Origin: Rhizoclosmatium globosum
Taxonomy: Eukaryota; Chytridiomycota; Chytridiomycetes; Chytridiales; Chytriomycetaceae
Direction of reading: 5' to 3'
NCBI GenBank assembly: GCA_002104985.1
Contig: MCGO01000060.1
Location: 124,001-188,000 of the forward strand
Length of the DNA stretch: 64,000 nucleotides
Made by a program: the position numbers and the translations under genes. Positions 22,411 through 31,544 of the stretch are shown in pieces. Numbering within the stretch: the stretch's first letter is position 1; the number at the start of each line of letters is the position of its first letter. The notes beneath the pieces are model-generated. The model was not told the DNA's origin and made no database searches. It saw nothing but the letters and a program-made list of their open reading frames with translations.

Positions 22411-24235
22411 ATGTATCTGATTCTAGTAACTCTGTTCCTTGTCTCTCTCTTTGGATTGAGGATATTGACAAGGAAAAGGGAAGGCGGTGTTCACTTTGGT
22501 GTCCTTGTTCTCGGTGATGTTGGCCACTCGCCTCGAATCAACTTGCACGCACTTTCGATGGCGAACAAGTTGTTGAATTTGAACAAGGCGAAAAGAGAAG
22601 GCCCAAAGGATGCAAATGGTTTGAATACTGTGTACCTTGTTACTACTGGGAGAGTGTATCTTACTTTGTCCTTGTTCACAGGCATTACCCACCTTACTCA
22701 CTTGATTGGATACAAAGGGAGCAAAGTAGCCGATGCTCTCACATCGCATCCTCTTTTGCGGATCCACTCTATTGCTCCTCCTTCAAAAATCATTGCTTCA
22801 AATCCAGTCGTCTTTCTTTCAAAGCTGCATTCAGAGTCATCACTCAATTAATTGTGCTCATTAGTCTCTTGTTCTTTGAGTTGCCACAATTGGATGTTTT
22901 GATTGTGCAGGTTCGTGTTGATTGCTTCTTCAACCCGATTCCGCTTGGAAACGTATCAGCGATGCGAACTTGTGTGGCATGGAACAAGATCAAACACGAT
23001 CTTAATTCGATGGAGATGCGAAGATGGTTGATGGATGCAAAATCTTGAATGACTGGATGAGAAGGAATATGGAGGAATCTGGAGGAATAACATCAACAAA
23101 GCAACTCGTGAAAGCGACATCAATCAAAGCGGAATTATAGATGTTAGAGACGGAAAGACATGTGTAGTAACATTCGCTCAGAATCCACCGCTATTCCGAC
23201 ACTCATAATTGCACAACTCCTCCGGCTTCTAAGAGGAACAAAACTCATTATTGACTGGCATAATTTTGGATTCTCCATTATGGCCCTTGGAAAGGGCGAA
23301 TCCAACAAGATTGTAAACTTGCAAAATGGTACTTTCCTTTAATCGACGCAAGATGGTATACTAACCATAAATAGGTACGAAATAACATTCGGTCGATACG
23401 CTGATGCCCACCTCTGCGTGACAAAAGCAATGGCACATCACCTCAAAACCGTATTCCGTGTCAAAGGCCCCGTCATCGTCCTTTACGATCGTGCACCATC
23501 CCACTTTCACCGCCTTACTCTACCCGAGTCCCACGAATTCCTCTCCCAAATGACAATCACTCCACAAACACATTCGACTACCGCACGCCAACATCAACAT
23601 CCCCACCATACCCCCAACAAACCCTCCTCACAACAAAACTCACACCCACATCCAACCCGACCCTCACTTCAAACCGCCCTGCTTTAATCGTATCCAGCAC
23701 ATCATGGACCCCCGACGAAGACTTCTCCATCCTCCTCGACGCGTTAGTCCACTACGACACCCACGCAACACCCAGACACAAAAACCTCGTCATAGTCGTA
23801 ACAGGAAAAGGCCCCCTTAAAGCACACTACCTCTCCAAAATCCCGTCCCTCAACCTCTCCCCGCGCGTTAAAGTCTTGACAGCCTGGCTCACAGTCGAAG
23901 ACTACCCGAAACTCCTTGGTGCCGCGGATCTGGGTGTATGTCTGCACACGTCGTCGTCCGGGTTGGATTTACCGATGAAGGTTGTGGATATGTTTGGGTG
24001 TGGACTTCCTGTTGCTGCTGTCACGTATCCGTGTTTGGCGGAGGAGATGGTTGTGGATGGGGTGAATGGGGTGTTGGTGCGGGATGGAGTCGGGCTTGGG
24101 GGTGTTTTGTTGAGGTTGTTTGATGGGAAGAGTGGAGAGGAAGAGGTTGAGGAGTTGAGGAAGGGAACGGAAGCGTTTCAGAGGGAGAGGTGGGATGAGA
24201 ATTGGGAAAGATGTGTTGGTGGGTTGGTTGTTTGA
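22411..24235 (+). CDS. ALG1: Chitobiosyldiphosphodolichol beta-mannosyltransferase (Alg1)
   Basis: ALG1 adds the first mannose to GlcNAc2-PP-dolichol on the cytosolic ER face in N-glycan assembly. ATG 22411 opens a signal-anchor helix ([16 protein letters not shown]). The GT33 N-domain follows ([34 protein letters not shown]). After an intron of about 270 nt (22909-23180) come [21 protein letters not shown] and [11 protein letters not shown], which contain the conserved IDWHNFG motif. The C-domain carries [13 protein letters not shown] and the donor-binding [20 protein letters not shown]. Single-base shifts are needed near 22810, 23195 and 23600. It is normally a single-copy essential gene, so these are probably sequence errors. 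Confidence 0.85.
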
Positions 24236-24452
24236 ATGCATTGAGATGACCGGGGTGGTTTCGTATCCTTTATTTGCGCATGGTTTATGATGAACCCAAT
24301 AGATTATTTCCTTTGAAAAAATAATCATTAAAGAGCAGGGGTCGAGACTCGGATAAGCCATCAAACACGTGTTGGCGCGTGCTCTCGACTCGTTTCTTCA
24401 CAAATTGGTTCCCAGAATCCCCACTCAATCCACCAACACACCCAAGAGCCAA

Positions 24453-25376
24453 ATGCCTTCCACTTCATCGACGGTAGTGACATCCAATCCATTTGGTGAA
24501 ACAGGATCTCGCCTGTTCATGGTCCGTTACATCCTCGAAGTGCCAATTTACATTCTGGGCCTCAACTCATACGTCATTTACCGCTTCCTCCGAAACAAAC
24601 ATAAACGATTCCATGAGTCCAGAATGAACAGGATCATCACGCTCCTCCTCTTCGCCTGCTTATCGTGGTCAGTGGTCTCCAACGCCCGGTACTTTGTCTG
24701 GCTCTTTCAAGGAAGCACAAATATCGTGCATAACACAATCTTTGCATTTCTCAGCCCTGTCTGTCTCATCTCGATTCTGGGAACGAACCTGATGCTCGCC
24801 ATGGAACGCTTCTTTGTGATGCAGCAAAAGAAAGATCAAGATACGAAACCGTTCTTCTTGGTTGTGCTTGGTATCGTTGGTTTATATGTCGTTGTTATGC
24901 TTTGGATCTTTTCGACGTCTACAAGCGATGATTCTGTGCTCCCAGATAGTCCACTACAAGCGAAAATTTGGATTTGGTCCACAGCCTTGTTCTATATTGC
25001 AACGATTATCTCGATTATATCCTTGTATGTTGTGACGTATCATCATACGCGCAAGGTTCTTCGCAAGTATATGCAAATGAACTCTGGATCCTACGAGAGT
25101 TCTTTGCTTCAAAAAGAGGCGGTTCTTCAGATTGAGAAGAAGGTTCTCCTGTATTCCATTTGTTTTGGGTGTGTCGTTATTGCTTGTTACCTTCCAGAGC
25201 TGTTGATGAATGGGGTCATTGTCATGAAACTGATTGATCCTTACACGCAACAGGATGTATTGGAAGTGTGGAAATGTGTTGCAAATGTTTTCCTTGCATG
25301 TGATGTTGTTTTAACGCCGTTGTTGGTCTTGTTTGTTGGTCCGAAGGAAGTCAATGACGACGATGTTGAATTGTAG
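24453..25376 (+). CDS. Seven-transmembrane receptor-like protein, array member 1
   Basis: This intact frame of about 307 residues from MPSTSSTVVTSNP has seven hydrophobic segments. Rhodopsin-type landmarks appear in place: a short N-terminus, TM3 ending NLMLAMERFFVM (compare D/ERY), TM6 with CYLPELLMNG (compare CWxP) and TM7 with VWKCVANVFLACDVVLTPLL. A basic loop follows TM5 (HHTRKVLRKYM). An earlier in-frame ATG at 24369 exists, but the aligned starts of copies 3 and 4 favour 24453. It is probably a plasma-membrane sensor; ligand and G-protein coupling are unknown. It is the first of four tandem copies on the same strand with spacings of 170-300 bp. Confidence 0.65.
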   Translation: MPSTSSTVVTSNPFGETGSRLFMVRYILEVPIYILGLNSYVIYRFLRNKHKRFHESRMNRIITLLLFACLSWSVVSNARYFVWLFQGSTNIVHNTIFAFLSPVCLISILGTNLMLAMERFFVMQQKKDQDTKPFFLVVLGIVGLYVVVMLWIFSTSTSDDSVLPDSPLQAKIWIWSTALFYIATIISIISLYVVTYHHTRKVLRKYMQMNSGSYESSLLQKEAVLQIEKKVLLYSICFGCVVIACYLPELLMNGVIVMKLIDPYTQQDVLEVWKCVANVFLACDVVLTPLLVLFVGPKEVNDDDVEL

Positions 25377-25667
25377 CTTTGCGGAGGAACTTTCATTATG
25401 CGATTCATTTAGTATTTATCCTTATTTTGAGTACATAAAGATTAATTTTGTAAGTATTTTATGTCATCTTACCAAGACTTCAGAATTGAAATACGACCTC
25501 AGCTTTTCTCAACAGCTAAAGTATCAACTTCAGAATTAACATAAATGGTTGACGATTTAACGTCTTAAGGCTTTCTCTGATAAACGAGGAGCATGCGTTT
25601 GGAAATAAGCTCAAATCACAACCTAAAGCCAAAATTTTCTTTGCTCATGGCATCCTTCATTAACGCC

Positions 25668-26602
25668 ATGGACGCTGCTGGCAGCGGTGCCGTCGTAACA
25701 TCCAATCCAAGCGGTATTACTGGTTCCAGACTATTCCTGGTCCGCTATGCCCTCGAACTGCCCATCTATGTGATCGGCTGCGTCCTGAACGTCTACGTCA
25801 TCTACAAGTTCCTCCGCAACAACCGGAAGAACTACGAAGCGTCTCGCATGAACCGTATCATCACTTGCCTATTGGGAGCTTGCCTGGCTTGGTCGGTCGT
25901 GTCCTGCATTCGTTATGCCAGTTGGCTTGGAGAAGCTGGCAACAATTTAGTCTTGCTTACGATTGAAGCGTTTGTTGGGATGGTTTGTTTGGCTACGATC
26001 TTGTCGTTTAACGTTATGTTGGACTAGAGCGATACTTTGTGATGCGCCAAAGAACGGATAAGGAAACACAGGGGTATTTTACGCTTGTTGGATTGATTCT
26101 TGGAGTCTATTCGTTCATTATGCTGGGTGTATACGCTACATCGTCCAGTAACGATTCAGTTCTTCCTGACAAAGAACTCCAAGCAAGTATTTGGATTTGG
26201 TCCACAGCCCTATACTATACAGCCACAATCGTTGCAATCATTGCGCTCTACATCTCGACGTTTTTTCACACCAGGAACGTCCTACGAATGCATATCCAAA
26301 CGTATTCGACAAGCGCAGCTGAAATGTTGATTCGAAAAAGAGCCATTCTAGAAATTGAACGAAAAGTCTTATTTTATTCAATTTGTTTTGGATTTATCGT
26401 GGTTATTTGTTACCTTCCAGAGATCCTCATGAATGGAGTTGTGGTTGCTGGTTTGGTGAATCCTGACACACAAACGGATTTGTTGGAGATTTGGAAGTGT
26501 GTGGCCAACGTGTTTGTTGCGTGTGATACGGTTGTTACTCCGTTGCTAGTTGTGTTTGTAGGTCCTAAAGAGGTGCGAGACGACTCCGCACTTGAGATGT
26601 GA
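25668..26602 (+). CDS. Seven-transmembrane receptor-like protein, array member 2 (one frameshift)
   Basis: This copy shares the N-terminal signature VVTSNPSGITGSRLF and the TM order of its sisters. The frame breaks inside TM3: ATGTTGG is followed by CTAGAGCGATAC one base out of phase near 26024. Adding back a single base restores the A(M/L)ERYFVMRQ motif conserved in the other three. After that the frame is open to TGA 26602 (VGPKEVRDDSALEM). The start could also be ATG 25646 (MASFINAMDAAG). A single indel in an otherwise conserved gene suggests sequence error more than decay. Confidence 0.6.
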
Positions 26603-26772
26603 TATATAGAGCGTAAATAAAATGAATTTTAAAATTAAAGCGTATGACTTCAGCTTGAAAGATCACAAAAACAAAGCCTCAAATCAAGGGTGCGTGTTGG
26701 GAGTTGGATCTCCACTGAAGAAACAAATTTCAAAACCCCAGTTTCAACCTTTGCCGAAACAGCTCCAGCCAA

Positions 26773-27717
26773 ATGAACGATTCAGCAAATGCAGTCGTTA
26801 CGTCAAATCCAACTGGCATTACTGGTCATCGCTTGTTCATTGTCAGATATACCCTCGAACTGCCACTGTACATAGTTGGATGCCTCCTCAACACCTTCAT
26901 CCTTCATTGCTTTCTGAGGAACAATCGCTCACGGTTCCGAGAGTCGAGACTGAATCGGATAATAACCATGCTGCTCTTTGCCTGTCTGTGTTGGAGCATC
27001 ATCTCCTGCCTGAGGTACTTCAGCTGGCTCGGGCCTGCCGGCGATGTTAGTCACAGCATAGCACTTCTCACAATGGAAGCACTTATTGGCACAATATGTC
27101 TTGTCGCAATCTTGGGCTTCAACTTGATGCTTGCGATGGAACGATACTTTGTGATGCGCCAACGATCTGACAATGACACCAAAGTGTACTTTCCAGTTGT
27201 GGGTGGACTATTAGGCGTCTATGCTTGCATTATAGTCTGGGTCTTTTCAACAGCGTCGAGTACCGATTCCGTTCTTCCCGATCAAGAACTTCAAGCCAGA
27301 GTTTGGCTTTGGGCCACCGCTTTCTACTATATTACCACGATTCTGGCAATTATATCGTTGTATACCACAACGTTTCTACATACCCGTAAAGTCCTTCGTA
27401 TGTATCTGGAAATGCATCCCAGTTCTGCTCAACAGCTGATTCAGAACCAAGCGCTATTTAGGATTGAGCGAAAAGTATTGCTTTATTCTGTGTGTTTTGG
27501 ACTGGTGGTGATTGTATGCTACTTACCGGAGATTCTTCTGAACGCCGTCATTATTGTGGGACTCCTGGACCCTAACAAGCAATTAGACGATATTGAAGTG
27601 TGGAAATGCGTGGCGAATGTGTTTGTTGCGTGCGACATGGTTATCACACCGCTTCTGGTGATGTATGTCGGTCCGAAAAATGAACCAGAAGCGAAGGTTG
27701 AAATGGAAAAGGCATGA
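26773..27717 (+). CDS. Seven-transmembrane receptor-like protein, array member 3
   Basis: This intact 314-residue frame from MNDSANAVVTSNPTGITGHR is the cleanest representative of the family. TM1 contains an Asn in VGCLLNTFILH, placed like the conserved TM1 Asn of class A receptors. TM2 follows SRLNRIITML, TM3 ends LMLAMERYFVMRQ, TM5 is followed by FLHTRKVLRMYLEM, TM6 has VIVCYLPEILLNA and TM7 VWKCVANVFVACDMVITPLL. The tail after TM7 is very short (about 18 residues) and acidic-basic mixed, with no palmitoylation Cys. Function unknown beyond a likely membrane receptor. Confidence 0.7.
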   Translation: MNDSANAVVTSNPTGITGHRLFIVRYTLELPLYIVGCLLNTFILHCFLRNNRSRFRESRLNRIITMLLFACLCWSIISCLRYFSWLGPAGDVSHSIALLTMEALIGTICLVAILGFNLMLAMERYFVMRQRSDNDTKVYFPVVGGLLGVYACIIVWVFSTASSTDSVLPDQELQARVWLWATAFYYITTILAIISLYTTTFLHTRKVLRMYLEMHPSSAQQLIQNQALFRIERKVLLYSVCFGLVVIVCYLPEILLNAVIIVGLLDPNKQLDDIEVWKCVANVFVACDMVITPLLVMYVGPKNEPEAKVEMEKA

Positions 27718-28017
27718 CTTGGCTCACAGCATTAATTTTTCATTTGTATAGATGCATAAAATAAATATGTTTGTTTTTTTGATGTCTCCTACTCTTGATG
27801 CAGAACGACTCGAACTTTTAAGGTAAGTATAAGTTTAGCAATGATAATGAATAATATCAGAATAATATTACTAGATTGCCCTGAATTTGGGGTTAAGGCA
27901 CGACCTTACATGTTGAGGAGTAAAGTTAACGTAAATTGGCCAATCTCCCTTCTTATTTGATCACTCACAGAAAGAGCTTCCTTCCCCGCTCAATTGCTGA
28001 TCCTCAACCAATCAATC

Positions 28018-28937
28018 ATGAACTCGACTGACGTCATAACATCCAATCCGACAAGAGTCACTCCACAGCGCTTGTTCATTGTCCGATACACATTGGAAGT
28101 TCCCATATACGTCATAGGACTCTTCCTCAATTCTTATGTTGCATATATGTTCTTACGGAATGATCGGAATCGGTTTCGGGAGTCTCGGTTGAACAGGATC
28201 ATAACATACCTTGTTGGCGCATGCCTCTTATGGTCTGCTGTTTCCTGCTTCAGATACTTTGAATGGCTTGTAGATGGCGGAATGAGCACTACTTTGAACA
28301 CAATTTATGCACTTCTGGCTCCGATTTGTCTTGTGTCTATATTGGGCCTCAACTTGATGCTTGCGATGGAGCGGTTTTTCGTCATGCGACAACGATCTGA
28401 TATTGATACGAAAACGTATTTTGGGTGGTTGCTGCTGCGTTTGGTGTTTATGCTGGTATCATACTCTGGGTGTTTGCGACGTCATCAAGTGACGATTCTG
28501 TTCTTCCCAACAACGAATTACAAGCGACAGTTTGGATCTGGTCTACCGCTGTATATTACATTACTGTGATTGTCGCAATCATAACGCTGTATATTTCAAC
28601 CTTCTTGCATACCCGAAAAATTCTTCGAATGTATCGCCGGACTCAACCAAGTTCGGCAAAAGATGTTGTACAGAATCAAGCTCTTTTTCAAATTGAACGG
28701 AAAGTGCTGTTTTATTCCGTATGCTTCGGGCTTGTTGTCATTGTTTGCTACCTCCCTGAAATACTTATGAACGGGTGCATCATTGTCCGAATTATTGATC
28801 CACATACCCAAGGGGACTTGATAGAGGTTTGGAAGTGTGTGGCGAATGTTTTTGTGGCATGCGACAGTGTTATTACCCCGCTTTTGGTGCTGTTTGTTGG
28901 ACCGAAAGACCAGCGACATGACGAAGAGAATTTGTAA
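28018..28937 (+). CDS. Seven-transmembrane receptor-like protein, array member 4 (one frameshift)
   Basis: ATG 28018 gives MNSTDVITSNPTRVTPQRLF, again with the VxTSNP N-terminus. TM3 ends LMLAMERFFVMRQ. The frame shifts by one base near 28424-28440 between TM3 and TM4 (KTYF to VVAAAFGVYAGIILW) in a TGG/TTG-rich stretch, then stays open to TAA 28937. The TM6 (VIVCYLPEILMNG) and TM7 (VWKCVANVFVACDSVITPLL) landmarks are intact. It is the last of the array; no related gene follows before the tRNA. Confidence 0.6.
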
Positions 28938-29330
28938 ACCAGATGGCAGGTTTCGTGTATAGACTCATTTACCATAGATAATAAACCATGATATATGTAA
29001 AATTAAGCAATACTCTTTTTCTTTCAGGTGTTGGTTCGTCAATGACGTCACTACAATATTCCACTGCAGGCAACAAAACAGCTGCAGGATAACTTTGTAT
29101 CGAACTCTATTTTCTATCACGTGTATTTAGACTTTTGTCGTTTGCAACCCAATCTCAAGTTGCAACCGGCAACCACATCACCCACAAACCTATCTCTGCT
29201 TCTCCTAGAGATTAAAATAAAGCATCCATTAACATTTAGCAGGTAAGAAAGGGGGAGAGAGCAGAAGCGCGCAGAAGAAAGAGAGACAAAAAGTCCAATG
29301 ACTAAAAATAGACATCACCGCCAAAAGCAC
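28938..29330. other. Intergenic region between receptor array and tRNA-Glu
   Basis: About 390 bp without a supportable gene. It includes the receptor 4 polyadenylation region and, next to 29330, the downstream side of the tRNA with T runs on the minus strand that can serve as Pol III terminators. Confidence 0.45.
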
Positions 29331-29401
29331 TCCCAGACGGGGAATTGAACCCCGGTCGCCGCCGTGAGAGGGCGGAATCTTGGCCACTAGACGATCTAGG
29401 A
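29331..29401 (-). tRNA. tRNA-Glu(CTC)
   Basis: The minus strand folds as a 71-nt cloverleaf. The 7-bp acceptor stem pairs TCCTAGA with TCTGGGA with one G-T pair. The D arm contains GTCTAGTGGCC. The anticodon stem CCGCC/GGCGG closes the loop CTCTCAC, whose centre is CTC, decoding GAG (Glu). The T arm is CGGGGTTCAATTCCCCG with a normal T-loop. No intron is seen. T-rich strings just beyond the 3' end fit Pol III termination. Confidence 0.95.
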
Positions 29402-29846
29402 GGTACTCTTGTCGCGTCTCTATCAAGCTCAATCAAAAAAAAACTCCTGTTACCATAGCTTAACCCTCCAAATCACCTATAACATGCTTTAATAGGATGC
29501 AATAGTATGTGGTTGTGAATTTAGGGCCGGTGGTCGGCCAGGAGCTACATAAAGGCCTTCATTCGTATCACCAAACTGAGACACAGTTCTGGACACAGTT
29601 AGACAGTTTAGACAAAACCGTAGACAAACCCGTAGACAAACTTTAGACAATTTAGACAAACTTTGACAAAAGGCAAGAGTATGGTATGTGGGGTTGATTG
29701 TGCCTTTCAAATGGATGAGAAGTGAGTCAAACGTGAAGCTCTCCAAGTCTTCAACCTACTACTCAAACGAGTATTCGGCTCATTAGTTTCACACATACTT
29801 GACTATATCGAAGTTTATTTACAAATGATTAAAAAAGAAAGTAAGG
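29402..29846. other. Intergenic region with short tandem repeat
   Basis: About 445 bp without a credible gene. It holds the TAGACAAA-type repeat listed separately and a TGAGTCA string at 29723, which is not near any gene start. Confidence 0.4.
29580..29672 (+). repeat. Degenerate tandem repeat, unit near TAGACAAAC(C/T)(C/T)
   Basis: Seven to eight imperfect copies of a 10-12 nt unit built on (T)TAGACAAA follow one another (TAGACAAAACCG, TAGACAAACCCG, TAGACAAACTTT and shorter variants). There are no spacers of constant length, so it is a simple minisatellite. No function can be assigned. Confidence 0.75.
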
Positions 29847-30215
29847 TTATTCATCCTCCTTATATTCCGGTTGACCAAAGCAACAAGAGAAGAAGGACCA
29901 GCATTTTGTAGCATATGCAACGTATTCTGCTCGCTGTTGCGCTTGACCACTTAGGAGTGCCGTTGATTCAGATTGAACCACTTGAGGCTCATCATCACTT
30001 TCGATTGTTTCGTATTCAAGCCATGATTCGCCGTTTTGCTGGTTTCGACCTTCGACCTCAATCCAGTAAGATGGTGTGAGTTGAGTTGAAGACGAAGTTG
30101 ATGCCTGGACCTTTTCAAGTTTCTTTTCGAGGGAGAGAATGTGTTTTTCCGAGTCAGTGAGAATAGTCCACTGAGGTATCTTGGTTGTTGATTGAGTTGA
30201 CCGAGGTTGTTCCAT
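29847..30215 (-). CDS. Hypothetical small protein, Cys-cluster near C-terminus
   Basis: This single 122-residue frame from ATG 30215 (MEQPRSTQSTTKIPQW) is divergent from the TraB-like gene, with 45 bp between starts. It has a predicted short helix with Lys/Glu repeats (SEKHILSLEKKLEKVQ), a Ser/Thr/Gln-rich middle, and an end with an aromatic-cysteine cluster CWSFFSCCFG followed by an acidic tail. The Cys cluster could be a lipidation or membrane-contact site; this is inference. I recognise no family. No intron or frame break is visible. Confidence 0.45.
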   Translation of the reverse strand: MEQPRSTQSTTKIPQWTILTDSEKHILSLEKKLEKVQASTSSSTQLTPSYWIEVEGRNQQNGESWLEYETIESDDEPQVVQSESTALLSGQAQQRAEYVAYATKCWSFFSCCFGQPEYKEDE

Positions 30216-30260
30216 TTTTCAAATGATCTCTTTTTCTACTCACATCAAAGAACAAAACAA

Positions 30261-31394
30261 ATGACTGCCAGCACAACCAACTTGACTAAACTCGCAACCC
30301 TCGCATCCAAGCACTGGATCGACCACTTTTCAACATCAAAACTTGTTCATTCAAAAACCGGAATCAAAGTGCACGTTCTCGGATCGGCAACCTTGAATCA
30401 TCCGTCCTTTTTCAATGCATCCATCAATACCCTGAACCATCTGAAACCTTCGATTGTGGCTCTGTCTTCGCCGGCTTCAATCGCCGATTCACTGTCAACA
30501 ATCGCAAATGTACTTGCGAGAGACTCGGCTGCGAATTCAAACAAACTGGTTCCACTTGTCGCAGAAGCGGCTGCATCTGCTTACTCAGCCTCTGCAAAGG
30601 CTAAACTGGAATTTATTCATAACAAGGACTTGGATACGGCGGAGGAAATGGCGAAATCTGCTGCCCTTGTAAAACAGAGAACAGAACAGACTCACCAAGA
30701 CCATGTTCAAATTCCTCAGTTGAATGATAATGATTCAGGTCCGTCGTTGGATGTACAGAAAGCGTCCATCCAAGACGCCAACCTGGTTCTCCAAGAACGA
30801 CTCACTCATCTCTTTGAATCACATGATATTTCTCAAGATCGTTTGCGCCAATTGAAGCAAGATGCGTGGGAATTGGACGAATCTGGGAATTCTCGGAATA
30901 TTGATGTTCAGTCGTTGATTATGGGACCAGTATTTTACAGGGAGTACAATGCAATCTTGAATTCTTGGGTTAAGGAGTTTCCTGCTGCCACTGCCAAGTT
31001 CGGGGTTTTTGGTATGTTGAAGAGAGTTTTGATGAGGAAGTGTGAAGGAGGAGTTAAGGAGGGGTGAAGACAAAAAAATATTGCAAAGGACGAGAATATG
31101 ACTATCGAATTCAATGGAGTCAAATTAAGTCGACTAGAAAGTGAGCGGCGAGCGCTGCGAACGATTATAACTGTAGCCCCTCTCAATTCTGTGGAAACTG
31201 CCAATAATGAATCTAACGACTCTAAATACATAGATATGATCAGAAAGGCAAAGATTGATACCATCGTCGGTGGTTTGAACGTTGCCTGTTTGAAGGCGTT
31301 GAGGGATGGTCAGTCTGACAGACCCATCGCAGTTGTGGTTGACAGGAAACTTGTTGACGGTGTCGAGGACGCATTTAATAAGACATCAAAGTAA
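30261..31394 (+). CDS. Degenerate TraB-like protein (putative), possible intron near 31026-31088
   Basis: The 269-codon frame from ATG 30261 (MTASTTNLTKLATLASKHW) contains KTGIKVHVLGSATLNHPSFF and LKPSIVALSSPAS. These resemble the TraB/PrgY N-terminal strand, where relatives have GTAH and VELC. The same frame resumes at 31098 with ESERRALRTI and RPIAVVVDRKLVDGVEDAF, which fits the family's C-terminal GMGHVxGI strand. An in-frame TGA at 31065 separates the parts. A GTTTTG...CAAAG intron of 63 nt in phase 0 would remove it, though the donor is weak. The conserved His/Glu/Gly residues of TraB are changed at all three places, so it is probably a diverged, perhaps non-catalytic, member. TraB proteins are membrane-associated in mitochondria or plastids. 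Two separate genes remain possible. Confidence 0.4.
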
Positions 31395-31544
31395 ATCATC
31401 ATCTGGTTCGCTTCTAAGCTTTTGATGTCTTGTTCGTTTGGCCATTGGATTTTTGGAATCTTTCTGCCCTTCCTCCTTTCCCTTCTTTCCCTTCTTTTAA
31501 TGATGGATTTATTTTTGGAACAAAGAAACGAATAAACTATTAGA

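Noticed and set aside
29580..29672. Possible CRISPR array
   Set aside because: Repeat units are only 10-12 nt, imperfect and without spacers; this is a minisatellite in a eukaryotic genome.
29723..29729. TGAGTCA as a regulatory site
   Set aside because: It lies downstream of the nearest gene and not near a start; isolated matches are expected by chance in 64 kb.
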